Shown: positions 57,483-64,000 of the stretch, one piece after another
Layout: each line of letters begins with the position of its first letter
Numbering within the stretch: the stretch's first letter is position 1
Assembly: GCF_010725485.1 (NCBI RefSeq)
Contig: NZ_AP022598.1
Location: 2,666,001-2,730,000, forward strand
DNA length: 64,000 nt
Direction of reading: 5' to 3'
From: Mycolicibacterium parafortuitum
Lineage (GTDB): Bacteria; Actinomycetota; Actinomycetes; Mycobacteriales; Mycobacteriaceae
The notes under the pieces: generated by a model
Database searches by the model: none
Told to the model about the DNA's origin: nothing
The model's input: the letters and a program-made list of their open reading frames with translations, nothing else
Position numbers and translations under genes: made by a program

Positions 57483-57758
57483 TTAAGCGGGCGGCAGCTC
57501 GTTGGTCATCGCCTGGTATCCGTGCGCGCTCGCGCGCTGTAGCCCGGCACGCACCAGCCCCATGATGAGCCCTTGGAGCGCCGCGGCCAGGATGACGGTC
57601 TTGGTCGACTGCGTCAGATCCTTCGGGTCCGGCGGCTCCGCGTCGTTGTCACCGATGCGTTTCCAGATCTGACCGAAGATCGCCCCGGCGAGCAGTCCTC
57701 CGCCCACCCCGGTGGCCACCGACAGCGGCGTGTACAGCGATCTGGCGATCTTGCTCAT
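57483..57758 (-). CDS. DUF4235 family small membrane protein
   Basis: A 91-aa protein with a first helix containing LSVATGVGGGLLAGAIFGQI and a second VILAAALQGLIMGLVRAGL, linked by a polar loop with DPKDLTQSTK; this matches DUF4235, a small actinobacterial membrane family of unknown function often near stress genes. ATG at 57756-57758 is preferred because AGGAG lies 5 nt upstream; an in-frame GTG two codons earlier overlaps that site. Confidence 0.75.
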   Translation of the reverse strand: MSKIARSLYTPLSVATGVGGGLLAGAIFGQIWKRIGDNDAEPPDPKDLTQSTKTVILAAALQGLIMGLVRAGLQRASAHGYQAMTNELPPA

Positions 57759-57862
57759 GGTCACTCCTTGGTCACTACACCGTGCGCGTCGGGAGATGCC
57801 TACCCGTGTCGCGCCTGGCCAAACGCGCCCCGGGGCGGACGCGCCGGTGGGAGGATCGGTCG

Positions 57863-58354
57863 ATGGGCCCTGGTCAACCGCCCCGTCGCAACGAGACCGA
57901 GACCGAACGCCTGGACCGCAACTGGGCCAGCCTGCTGCAGGAACTGCGGGTCGTGCAGACCGGGGTGCAGCTGCTCACCGGCTTCTTGTTGACCCTGCCG
58001 TTCCAGCAGCGTTTCGACATCCTCGACGACGGCATGCAGGTGGTGTATCTGGTGACGGTGTGCGCCGCGGTCGGGTCCACCGTGCTGCTGATCGCGCCGG
58101 TGGCGATGCACCGGTTGCTGTTCCGCAGACATCGGCTGGCCGTGCTGGTGGCGGCTTCGCATCGGTGCGCGTACGCGGGGCTGCTGCTGCTTGCGGTGGC
58201 CCTGACCGGGATGACGGTGATCATCTTCGACGCGGTCGCGGGTCTGTGGGCGGCGGTGATCGCCGGCGGGTGCGCGCTGGTGCTGTTCGTGATGTTCTGG
58301 TGGGCGCTGCCGATCTCGATGCGCACCGGGCCTCAGCAGGCAGCCGCACCGTAG
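57863..58354 (+). CDS. DUF6328 family membrane protein
   Basis: A 163-aa protein with a conserved N-terminal cytoplasmic segment (ETERLDRNWASLLQELRVVQ, then TGVQLLTGFLLTLPFQQRF) and four membrane helices; this pattern is the DUF6328 (formerly annotated as sodium-proton antiporter-like) family. Function unknown. ATG at 57863 with GGGAGG 8 nt upstream. Confidence 0.75.
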   Translation: MGPGQPPRRNETETERLDRNWASLLQELRVVQTGVQLLTGFLLTLPFQQRFDILDDGMQVVYLVTVCAAVGSTVLLIAPVAMHRLLFRRHRLAVLVAASHRCAYAGLLLLAVALTGMTVIIFDAVAGLWAAVIAGGCALVLFVMFWWALPISMRTGPQQAAAP

Positions 58355-58388
58355 TTTCGCCGGGGGACCGCCGGGTACGCCGGACGCC

Positions 58389-59264
58389 GTGACTCACGAG
58401 CAAACCCCCGCAGCCCCCGACGTGACCCCTGACGGTGTGATCCCGTATCCGGGCGAGACCGACCAGATGTCCGACCGTCCGCGTGACGAGATGCGCGACT
58501 ATCAGGGCACCGGCCTGCTCACCGGGAAGAAGGCGCTCATCACCGGCGGGGATTCTGGTATCGGCAGAGCCGTGGCCGTCGCGTTCGCCAAGGAGGGCGC
58601 CGACGTCTCCATCGCGTACCTGGAGGAGAAAACCGATGCCGCACATACGCTGTCGCTGATCGAGGCAGCCGGCCGGCGCGGCGTCGAATTCCCCGGTGAC
58701 CTCGCCGACCCCGAACACTGCCGCCGCGTCGTCGACGAGACCGCCCAACAGCTCGGCGGGCTCGACATCGTCGTCAACAACGTCGCATTCCAGTCGCCGG
58801 CCACCGACCTCACCGAGATCTCGGACGCCCAGTGGCGACGCACCTTCGCGGTGAACATCGACAGCTTCTTCCACGTCACGAAAGCCGCGCTGCGTCACCT
58901 GCCCGACGGTGCCGCGATCATCAACACCGGGTCCATCAACGGGCTGCGCGGCAACAAGACCCTGATCGACTACTCGGCGACCAAGGGTGCGGTCATCGCG
59001 CTGACGTACTCGCTGGCGCAGTCACTGGCCGAGCGCGGGATCCGGGTCAACTGCGTCGCGCCGGGACCGGTGTGGACCCCGCTGATCCCGGCGACGATGG
59101 ATGCGGAGAAGGTCGAGTCGTTCGGCGAGCAGGTGCCGATGGGCCGCGCCGCGCAGCCCGACGAGATCGCGCCGTCCTACGTGTTCTTCGCGGCGTCGCG
59201 GATGTCGTCGTACTACAGCGGTGAGGTGCTGGCCCCGATCGGTGGCGAGACGCTGCCGGGCTGA
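58389..59264 (+). CDS. SDR-family oxidoreductase, general-stress type
   Basis: A 291-aa short-chain dehydrogenase of the YhdF/YghA-like group with the long polar N-terminus. Motifs: KKALITGGDSGIGRAVAVAF, DIVVNNVAFQ, INTGSINGLRG with the catalytic Ser, YSATKGAVIALTYSLAQSLA and VNCVAPGPVWTPLIP. GTG at 58389 is the likely start (MTHEQTPAAPDVTP). Likely NADP-dependent; substrate unknown. Lies 34 nt after the DUF6328 gene. Confidence 0.85.
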   Translation: MTHEQTPAAPDVTPDGVIPYPGETDQMSDRPRDEMRDYQGTGLLTGKKALITGGDSGIGRAVAVAFAKEGADVSIAYLEEKTDAAHTLSLIEAAGRRGVEFPGDLADPEHCRRVVDETAQQLGGLDIVVNNVAFQSPATDLTEISDAQWRRTFAVNIDSFFHVTKAALRHLPDGAAIINTGSINGLRGNKTLIDYSATKGAVIALTYSLAQSLAERGIRVNCVAPGPVWTPLIPATMDAEKVESFGEQVPMGRAAQPDEIAPSYVFFAASRMSSYYSGEVLAPIGGETLPG

Positions 59265-59271
59265 GGGTGTC

Positions 59272-59979
59272 TCACCCGCGGTGGTAGGTCAGGAACAGGT
59301 ACCCGTCGGCGCCGACGAGCACCCGTCCCAACCGCAGCGCGGTCGGGGCGGCGATGGCCGACGGTGCGCCGCTGCCCACCGGTTGGCTGCCGGCCAGCCT
59401 CGGGGCGAGGGTCACGCAGAGTTCGTCGACGAGGTCGAGCGCGACGAGTTCGTCGAGCAGCGTCGGCCCGCCCTCGCACAGGATGCGCTGCAGGCCCTGT
59501 TCGCGGAGTTGGTGGATCGCACCGCCGACGTCGACGGTGTCGGTGCCGGAAACGATGACCCGGCAACCGGTTTCCCGCGCGGCGCTGGTGCTTGCGCTGC
59601 CGGTGATCAGGATCGGCGGGGTCGGCCCGCCGAACATGCTCTCGGGTAGCCGGCCGGACCGCGACACGACCGCCAGCGGCGGCGGGTCGTCACCCAGGCC
59701 CAGTTCGCGACGATGCGCGCGGTGTTCCGGACGCAGCCGCACCGGGCCGTAGCCTTCGGCGCGCGCGGTTCCGGCGCCGACGAGAACCACGTCGGCGTAG
59801 GCGCGCAACGCCAACAGCAGCGCATAGTCAGCCGGAGACGACAGCGGTCCTGCCCGCCCGGCGAACGCCGCGGCGCCGTCGGCGCTGAAGATCATGTTGA
59901 CCCGCACCCCGGCGGGCGCCGGCCGGTAGCCGTGGTCCTCCACGGCGGCGCCGGCGGGCAGGGTCCGCACGTCGGTCAT
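59272..59979 (-). CDS. RibD C-terminal-type pyrimidine reductase
   Basis: A 235-aa dihydrofolate-reductase-fold protein of the RibD_C family. Motifs: VNMIFSADGAAAF near residue 27, YADVVLVGAGTARAEGYGPV, and ILCEGGPTLLDELVALDLVD. In riboflavin synthesis this domain reduces the pyrimidine intermediate, but stand-alone mycobacterial paralogues act on other or unknown substrates. ATG at 59977-59979 overlaps the flavin-reductase stop by 4 nt, so they are cotranscribed and may work together. Confidence 0.85.
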   Translation of the reverse strand: MTDVRTLPAGAAVEDHGYRPAPAGVRVNMIFSADGAAAFAGRAGPLSSPADYALLLALRAYADVVLVGAGTARAEGYGPVRLRPEHRAHRRELGLGDDPPPLAVVSRSGRLPESMFGGPTPPILITGSASTSAARETGCRVIVSGTDTVDVGGAIHQLREQGLQRILCEGGPTLLDELVALDLVDELCVTLAPRLAGSQPVGSGAPSAIAAPTALRLGRVLVGADGYLFLTYHRG

Positions 59980-60479
59980 GCGTCGTGGCCCGGCTCGATG
60001 TCGCGGACGTCGGAGAACGTGATCAGGTCACCGAGCTCGTCGGGAGCGCTGCCGTCGACGGGCTCCAGAAGATGGGCGACGTGGTCGCCGACGTCGAACC
60101 GGCGGACCACCCGCCCGGCGAACCAGGCCGCCGCGTCGTCGAGGACGGGCAGGCCGTGCGGTCCTTCATGCCAGGCGCATTCGGCGAACTTATCCGTCGA
60201 GTCACCGGTGGTGCTGCCGAACAACCTCGCCACGGACAGCGCGTCGCGCGGCAGGACGTGCACGGCGAGGTGCTCGGTGTCCTGGGCCACGGTGTAGGTG
60301 TGGTTCTTGCGGGACAGGCCGACCAGGAAACGCGGCGGGTTGATGCTGGTCTGTGAGGTGAATCCGACCAGGCAGCCTGACCTGCGGTCGCCGACGGCGG
60401 TGGTCACCACGAACATCGGATAGTCGAGCAGGGACACCAGGCCTTCGAATGCGGCACTGCCGCCGTGTTGTTCGCCCAC
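59976..60479 (-). CDS. Flavin reductase-like FMN-binding protein
   Basis: A 167-aa split-barrel flavin reductase domain protein (PF01613 type): YPMFVVTTAVGDRRSGCLVG, FTSQTSINPPRFLVGLSRKN and HTYTVAQDTEHLAVHVL are the standard FMN/NADH motifs. It would supply reduced flavin or act on a small substrate. GTG at 60477-60479 is chosen because AAGGAGG lies 5 nt upstream; that site is part of a 15-nt tandem duplication. Coupled to the RibD-like gene. Confidence 0.87.
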   Translation of the reverse strand: MGEQHGGSAAFEGLVSLLDYPMFVVTTAVGDRRSGCLVGFTSQTSINPPRFLVGLSRKNHTYTVAQDTEHLAVHVLPRDALSVARLFGSTTGDSTDKFAECAWHEGPHGLPVLDDAAAWFAGRVVRRFDVGDHVAHLLEPVDGSAPDELGDLITFSDVRDIEPGHDA

Positions 60480-60509
60480 TGCGACCTCCTTCGACTCGAC
60501 CTCCTTCGA
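60480..60509 (-). promoter_or_regulatory. Tandemly duplicated Shine-Dalgarno sequence
   Basis: On the minus strand TCGAAGGAGGTCGAG and TCGAAGGAGGTCGCA stand head to tail (13 of 15 identical) just before the flavin-reductase GTG, so AAGGAGG occurs twice, at 5 and 20 nt. The distal copy could be used by a start at 60524 only if it were downstream of it, so only the proximal one fits. Confidence 0.7.
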
Positions 60510-60588
60510 CCAAGTCCTCATTGCCGTTTCTGATCTTGACCAAACGGCGCGACGTTTGGGGGGCCTGTCACAGGGTAGTGACGGGCCC

Positions 60589-61770
60589 ATGAAGGCTGTG
60601 ACATGGCATGGGCGCAGGGATGTACGCGTCGACACTGTTCCGGATCCGAGGATCGAGGAGCCCACCGACGCGATCATCGAGGTCACGTCCACCAACATCT
60701 GCGGTTCGGACCTGCATCTGTACGAGGTTCTCGGCGCGTTCATGAACGAGGGGGACGTCCTCGGCCACGAGCCGATGGGCATCGTGCGTGAGGTGGGTTC
60801 GGAGGTGACGAACCTGTCGGTCGGCGACCGGGTGGTCATCCCGTTCCAGATCTCGTGCGGCCACTGCTTCATGTGCGACCAGTTGCTCTACACCCAGTGC
60901 GAGACGACCCAGGTGCGTGAGCAGGGGATGGGTGCGGCGCTGTTCGGCTATTCGGAGCTCTACGGTTCGGTGCCCGGCGGGCAGGCCCAGTACCTGCGGG
61001 TCCCGCAAGCTCAGTTCACCCACATCAAAGTGCCTGAGGGGCCGCCGGATTCGCGGTTCGTATACCTGTCTGATGTGCTGCCCACGGCGTGGCAGTCGGT
61101 GGTCTACGCCGACATCCCGAAGGGCGGCACCGTCACCGTCCTCGGTCTCGGCCCGATCGGGGACATGGCGGCCAGGATCGCCCAGCATCTCGGATATCAG
61201 GTGTTCGCCGTCGATCTCGTGCCGGAGCGGCTCGACCGGGCGACCGCACGCGGCATCCACACCATCGACGCGTCCAACGTCGACGGCTCGGTCGGCGACG
61301 AGGTGCGCAGGCTGACCGGCGGCCGCGGCAGCGACGCCGTGATCGACGCGGTCGGGATGGAGGCGCACGGGTCGCCGGTGACACACGCCGTTCAGGCGGC
61401 GACGGCGTTCCTGCCCGATGCGATCGCCAAGCCCATGATGCAGAAGGCCGGCATCGACCGCCTCGGCGCGCTGTACTCGGCGATCGACTGTGTGCGGCGC
61501 GGCGGAACGCTGTCGCTGATCGGTGTCTACGGCGGGATGGCCGACCCGATCCCGATGCTGACGTTGTTCGACAAGCAGATTCAGCTGCGGATGGGTCAGG
61601 CGAACGTCAAGCGGTGGGTCGACGACATCATGCCGCTGCTGACCGACTCGGATCCGCTCGGGGTGGACACGTTCGCCACGCACGTGCTGCCGCTGGACGA
61701 GGCGCCGCACGCCTACGACATCTTCCAGAAGAAGAAGGACGGTGCGGTGAAGGTGATCCTGCAGCCGTAA
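60589..61770 (+). CDS. Zinc-dependent alcohol dehydrogenase (formaldehyde-dehydrogenase-like)
   Basis: A 393-aa medium-chain dehydrogenase. Catalytic zinc ligands in ICGSDLHLYEV and GHEPMGIV, structural zinc cysteines in CGHCFMCDQLLYTQCE, Rossmann motif VTVLGLGPIGDMAARIAQ (~residue 180) and VIDAVGMEAHGSPV. It is close to glutathione-independent formaldehyde-type ADHs found widely in actinobacteria. The ATG at 60589 begins the native MKAVTWHGRRDVRV; a TAGTGA element stands 7 nt upstream, near but not matching TANNNT. Confidence 0.87.
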   Translation: MKAVTWHGRRDVRVDTVPDPRIEEPTDAIIEVTSTNICGSDLHLYEVLGAFMNEGDVLGHEPMGIVREVGSEVTNLSVGDRVVIPFQISCGHCFMCDQLLYTQCETTQVREQGMGAALFGYSELYGSVPGGQAQYLRVPQAQFTHIKVPEGPPDSRFVYLSDVLPTAWQSVVYADIPKGGTVTVLGLGPIGDMAARIAQHLGYQVFAVDLVPERLDRATARGIHTIDASNVDGSVGDEVRRLTGGRGSDAVIDAVGMEAHGSPVTHAVQAATAFLPDAIAKPMMQKAGIDRLGALYSAIDCVRRGGTLSLIGVYGGMADPIPMLTLFDKQIQLRMGQANVKRWVDDIMPLLTDSDPLGVDTFATHVLPLDEAPHAYDIFQKKKDGAVKVILQP

Positions 61771-61847
61771 GGACCTCGTAATGGTGAGCGGCACAGCGGA
61801 ACCGGGTATTCCACCGGCATCGTCCACGGTTCCGGAAGGTGCTCATC

Positions 61848-62870
61848 GTGCGGCTGACCCGAAGCAAACTGAATTCGCCGGGCATCGTCCGGAAGCGGCG
61901 CGGTAAGGGATTCGCGTACTACGGTCCCGACGGCGAACTGCTCGCCGACCCCGACACCGCGCAGCGGATCAAGGACCTCGTCATCCCGCCGGCGTGGAAG
62001 AACGTCTGGATCAGCCCGTCACCCAACGGACACATCCAGGCCGTCGGCACCGATGTCGCCGGACGGCGCCAGTACCTGTACCACGAGCGGTGGCAGCAGG
62101 AACGCGCCGAGGAGAAGTTCGACCGCGTGCTCGCGCTGTCGCAGCGGCTTCCGGAGTGGCGCAAGCAGATCGCGGCGGATCTGTCGCGGCGCGGACTCGA
62201 GCGCGAACGGGTGCTGGCCTTGGCGCTGCAGCTGCTCGACCGCGGTTACTTCCGGGCCGGGGGCGAGCAGTCGGCGGAAGAGTTCGAACACTACGGTCTG
62301 GCCACCTTGCTGTGCGAGCACGTGACGCTGCGCAACGGGGCGGTGGTGTTCGACTATCCCGCCAAGAGCGGCGTGCAGCGCAATGTGGAGATCGAGGATC
62401 CGGAAGTGGTGCGCGCGGTCCGCTCGTTGATGCGGCGGGGTGAGCGCACAGAACGGCTGCTGGTGTGCCGGGGTGGCGCGGACGGAAGTTGGGTGGACGT
62501 GCGCGCCGACGACCTCAACGCGCGATTCAAGGAACTCGTCGGTGAGGAGTTCACCGTCAAGGATCTGCGTACCTGGCACGGGACGGTGCTGGCGGCCGCC
62601 GCGTTCGCCGACGCGAAGGCGCCGACATCGAAGACACGGGTGAAGCGGGAGGTCTCCGCGGTCATGAAGGAGGTCTCGGCCGAGTTGGGGAACACCCCGG
62701 CGGTGGCGCGCACGTCGTACGTGGACCCGCGGGTGGTGGACGGTTACGCCAACGGGCTGACGATCGCGTCCGCTGTGCGACGCGCCACCAAGGTCGATGA
62801 GCCCGACGAGGCGCAGGCCATCCTGGAGAAGGCGACCCGGATGCTGATCCGGCGGGTCGCACGGGGCTGA
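61848..62870 (+). CDS. DNA topoisomerase IB (poxvirus type)
   Basis: A 340-aa type IB topoisomerase that relaxes supercoils through a 3'-phosphotyrosyl bond. The N-terminal domain has IKDLVIPPAWKNVWISPSPN and GRRQYLYHERW. The catalytic domain has an Arg in FTVKDLRTWHGTVLAA and the nucleophilic Tyr in ARTSYVDPRVVDGY. GTG at 61848 has GGAAGG 8 nt upstream; a GTG three codons earlier overlaps that site. Bacterial copies are an accessory function, non-essential next to TopA and gyrase. Confidence 0.93.
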   Translation: MRLTRSKLNSPGIVRKRRGKGFAYYGPDGELLADPDTAQRIKDLVIPPAWKNVWISPSPNGHIQAVGTDVAGRRQYLYHERWQQERAEEKFDRVLALSQRLPEWRKQIAADLSRRGLERERVLALALQLLDRGYFRAGGEQSAEEFEHYGLATLLCEHVTLRNGAVVFDYPAKSGVQRNVEIEDPEVVRAVRSLMRRGERTERLLVCRGGADGSWVDVRADDLNARFKELVGEEFTVKDLRTWHGTVLAAAAFADAKAPTSKTRVKREVSAVMKEVSAELGNTPAVARTSYVDPRVVDGYANGLTIASAVRRATKVDEPDEAQAILEKATRMLIRRVARG

Positions 62871-62936
62871 GGCTGTTTGGTTGCCGGAGCACCGGGAAAC
62901 CTCCTCCTACCGCATACGACAGGAGGTTGATGTTCT

Positions 62937-63194
62937 ATGCCGAACTCGTCGATCAAGAACGAGAAGATGTACGAGGAGCTGCGTGATCAGGGCAACTCGA
63001 AGGAGAAAGCGGCGCGCATCTCGAACGCCGCGGCCGGGCAGGGCAAGTCGACGGTGGGTCGCCGCGGCGGCAAATCCGGGTCCTATGACGACTGGACGGT
63101 CGGCGACCTGAAGCAGCGCGCCAAGGAGCTCGGGATGTCGGGGTACTCGCACCTGACCAAGGACGAGTTGATCGACAAGCTGCGCAACCACTGA
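62937..63194 (+). CDS. Small Rho-N/SAP-like protein (DUF7218 type)
   Basis: An 85-aa basic protein. The N-terminal half (NEKMYEELRDQGNSKEKAAR, then ISNAAA) is the ChaB-adjacent DUF7218-like helix pair, and the C-terminal half has a Rho-N/SAP fold (WTVGDLKQRAKELGMSGYSH and LTKDELIDKLRNH), a short nucleic-acid-binding motif. ATG at 62937 with AGGAGG about 10 nt upstream. Function unknown; such proteins are common near stress genes. Confidence 0.75.
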   Translation: MPNSSIKNEKMYEELRDQGNSKEKAARISNAAAGQGKSTVGRRGGKSGSYDDWTVGDLKQRAKELGMSGYSHLTKDELIDKLRNH

Positions 63195-63213
63195 GGTTGC
63201 GCGGGCTGCGCGC

Positions 63214-63393
63214 TCAGTCGTCGCTGCGGGCCTCCGCGCCCGACTCGCCGGCATCGAAATCGTCGTCAGAGCTGGAACGTCCGACGTAGGGGCCGTCGGA
63301 CGGATCGTCGTTACCCTCTGAAGCCCGTGATCCTGCGACCTTGGTGTCTTCTTCGGTATCGGCTTCGGCCTTCTCGTCACGGGGGTTGCTCAT
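63214..63393 (-). CDS. Small acidic hydrophilic protein
   Basis: A 59-aa protein rich in Asp, Glu, Ser and Gly (EADTEEDTKVAGSR and SSSDDDFDAGESGAEARSDD), with no hydrophobic segment; probably intrinsically disordered. Its ATG is at 63391-63393 and the ribosome-binding site is weak. No family recognised. Divergent from the flavodoxin-like gene. Confidence 0.5.
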   Translation of the reverse strand: MSNPRDEKAEADTEEDTKVAGSRASEGNDDPSDGPYVGRSSSDDDFDAGESGAEARSDD

Positions 63394-63504
63394 GGCCTGA
63401 CAGATGCCCTCGCGGTGGACTTTCAAACGGTTCGTGCACATGACGGACGTATGACGTGACGGCGCTCCCAGTTTGGGTGGGTAGGGCCCGGGTATTTCGG
63501 CCCC

Positions 63505-64000
63505 ATGGCTCAAGATTCGGAATCGCTGCGCGCGGTGGGTCTCGTCTGCAGCCTGAAGCCGAGCCCGGCGGAGTCCAGCAGCGCGCTGATGACTGACCAC
63601 GTCTTCGAGCAGCTGCGTGCCCAAGGCGTCGAATGCGAGGCCGTTCGCTGCGCCGACTACGACATCGCGCCCGGGGTCGAGGCGGACATGGGATCAGGTG
63701 ACCAGTGGCCGCAGATTCGCGAAAAGGTCCTTGCTGCAGACATTCTGGTGCTCAGCTCACCCATCTGGCTCGGGCATCCCGCGTCGGTCACCCAGCGGGT
63801 GCTGGAGCGCCTCGACGCCGAGTTGTCCAACACCGACGATGAGGGCCGGCCGGTGATGGTCGGAAAGGTCGCGTTGGTCAGCGTCGTCGGCAACGAGGAC
63901 GGCGCGCACAAGGTGGTCGCCGACCTGTTCCAGGCGCTCAACGACGTCGGGTACAGCATTCCCGCGCAAGGGTGCACGTACTGGAACGGCCCGGCGATGG
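63505..64000 (+). CDS. Flavodoxin-fold NAD(P)H-dependent oxidoreductase (partial)
   Basis: The first 165 codons of a NADPH-dependent FMN-reductase-like protein that continues past the window end. Visible features are the FMN-phosphate loop region VGLVCSLKPSPAESSSALMT, ADILVLSSPIWLGHPASVTQ and VGKVALVSVVGNEDGAHKVV, all typical of flavodoxin-fold quinone or FMN reductases. ATG at 63505; TATTTC 6 nt upstream is a weak promoter candidate. The 111-nt divergent gap to the acidic-protein gene shows no gene. Confidence 0.82.
   Translation, partial: MAQDSESLRAVGLVCSLKPSPAESSSALMTDHVFEQLRAQGVECEAVRCADYDIAPGVEADMGSGDQWPQIREKVLAADILVLSSPIWLGHPASVTQRVLERLDAELSNTDDEGRPVMVGKVALVSVVGNEDGAHKVVADLFQALNDVGYSIPAQGCTYWNGPAM

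Overview
The window is high-GC actinobacterial DNA and almost certainly comes from an environmental, Mycolicibacterium-like mycobacterium. Most of it follows the gene order of the Mycobacterium tuberculosis Rv1001-Rv1031 stretch: arcA, pmt, rsmI, pabB, metG, tatD, rpfB, rsmA, ispE, pks16-like, pth, rplY, lpqT, prs, glmU, a TetR gene, mfd, mazG, lpqU, eno, an FtsB-like gene, a DUF501 gene, ppx and kdp. This identification rests on recognised proteins and order; no database was searched.

Layout. 1-6.9 kb: the 3' end of arcA, a DUF559 nuclease-like gene, pmt, rsmI, pabB, and an ECF41-type sigma factor coupled to a flavin oxidoreductase. 7-16 kb: gdhA and metG facing tatD-rpfB-rsmA-ispE, then an acyl-AMP ligase. 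16-21 kb: accessory genes (lipase-maturation-factor-like protein, two-gene ABC exporter, two small secreted proteins, an iron-sulfur protein). 21-27 kb: pth-rplY-SDR-lpqT-arsC-prs-glmU on the minus strand and tRNA-Gln(UUG). 27-32 kb: GreA-like factor, D-amino-acid dehydrogenase-like enzyme with a PucR regulator, TetR. 32-45 kb: mfd-mazG, the efeUOB iron-uptake operon, lpqU, and eno-ftsB-like-DUF501-ppx. 45-56 kb: prpE, an epoxide-hydrolase-like enzyme, and a seven-gene overlapping kdp operon (35-aa ORF, kdpF, A, B, C, D, E). 56-64 kb: stress and redox accessory genes, including topoisomerase IB, two reductases and a zinc alcohol dehydrogenase.

The most unusual feature is a set of dispersed palindromes. 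A 63-64-nt imperfect palindrome with arm core CGCCGAAMTGGSRTTCC occurs at 21.27, 44.71 and 48.10 kb, and a fourth copy is split. Its two 28-nt arms (216-243 and 1184-1211, 26/28 complementary) flank the DUF559 gene. One arm matches an arm 48 kb away over 25 consecutive bases. A 58-nt family lies at 16.00 and 27.21 kb, and a third type at 36.81 kb. Every convergent gene junction longer than about 50 bp in this window carries one of these palindromes. This suggests bidirectional 3'-end or terminator elements that spread, with one copy apparently carrying or having received a nuclease gene, much as REP palindromes flank RAYT transposase genes.

Regulation visible in the sequence includes a recurrent TANNNT-N6/7-(A/G)TG arrangement predicting leaderless transcripts for nine genes, divergent promoters with overlapping -10 boxes, an IdeR-like box before efeU, and an 11-bp-spaced direct repeat before kdp that fits KdpE.
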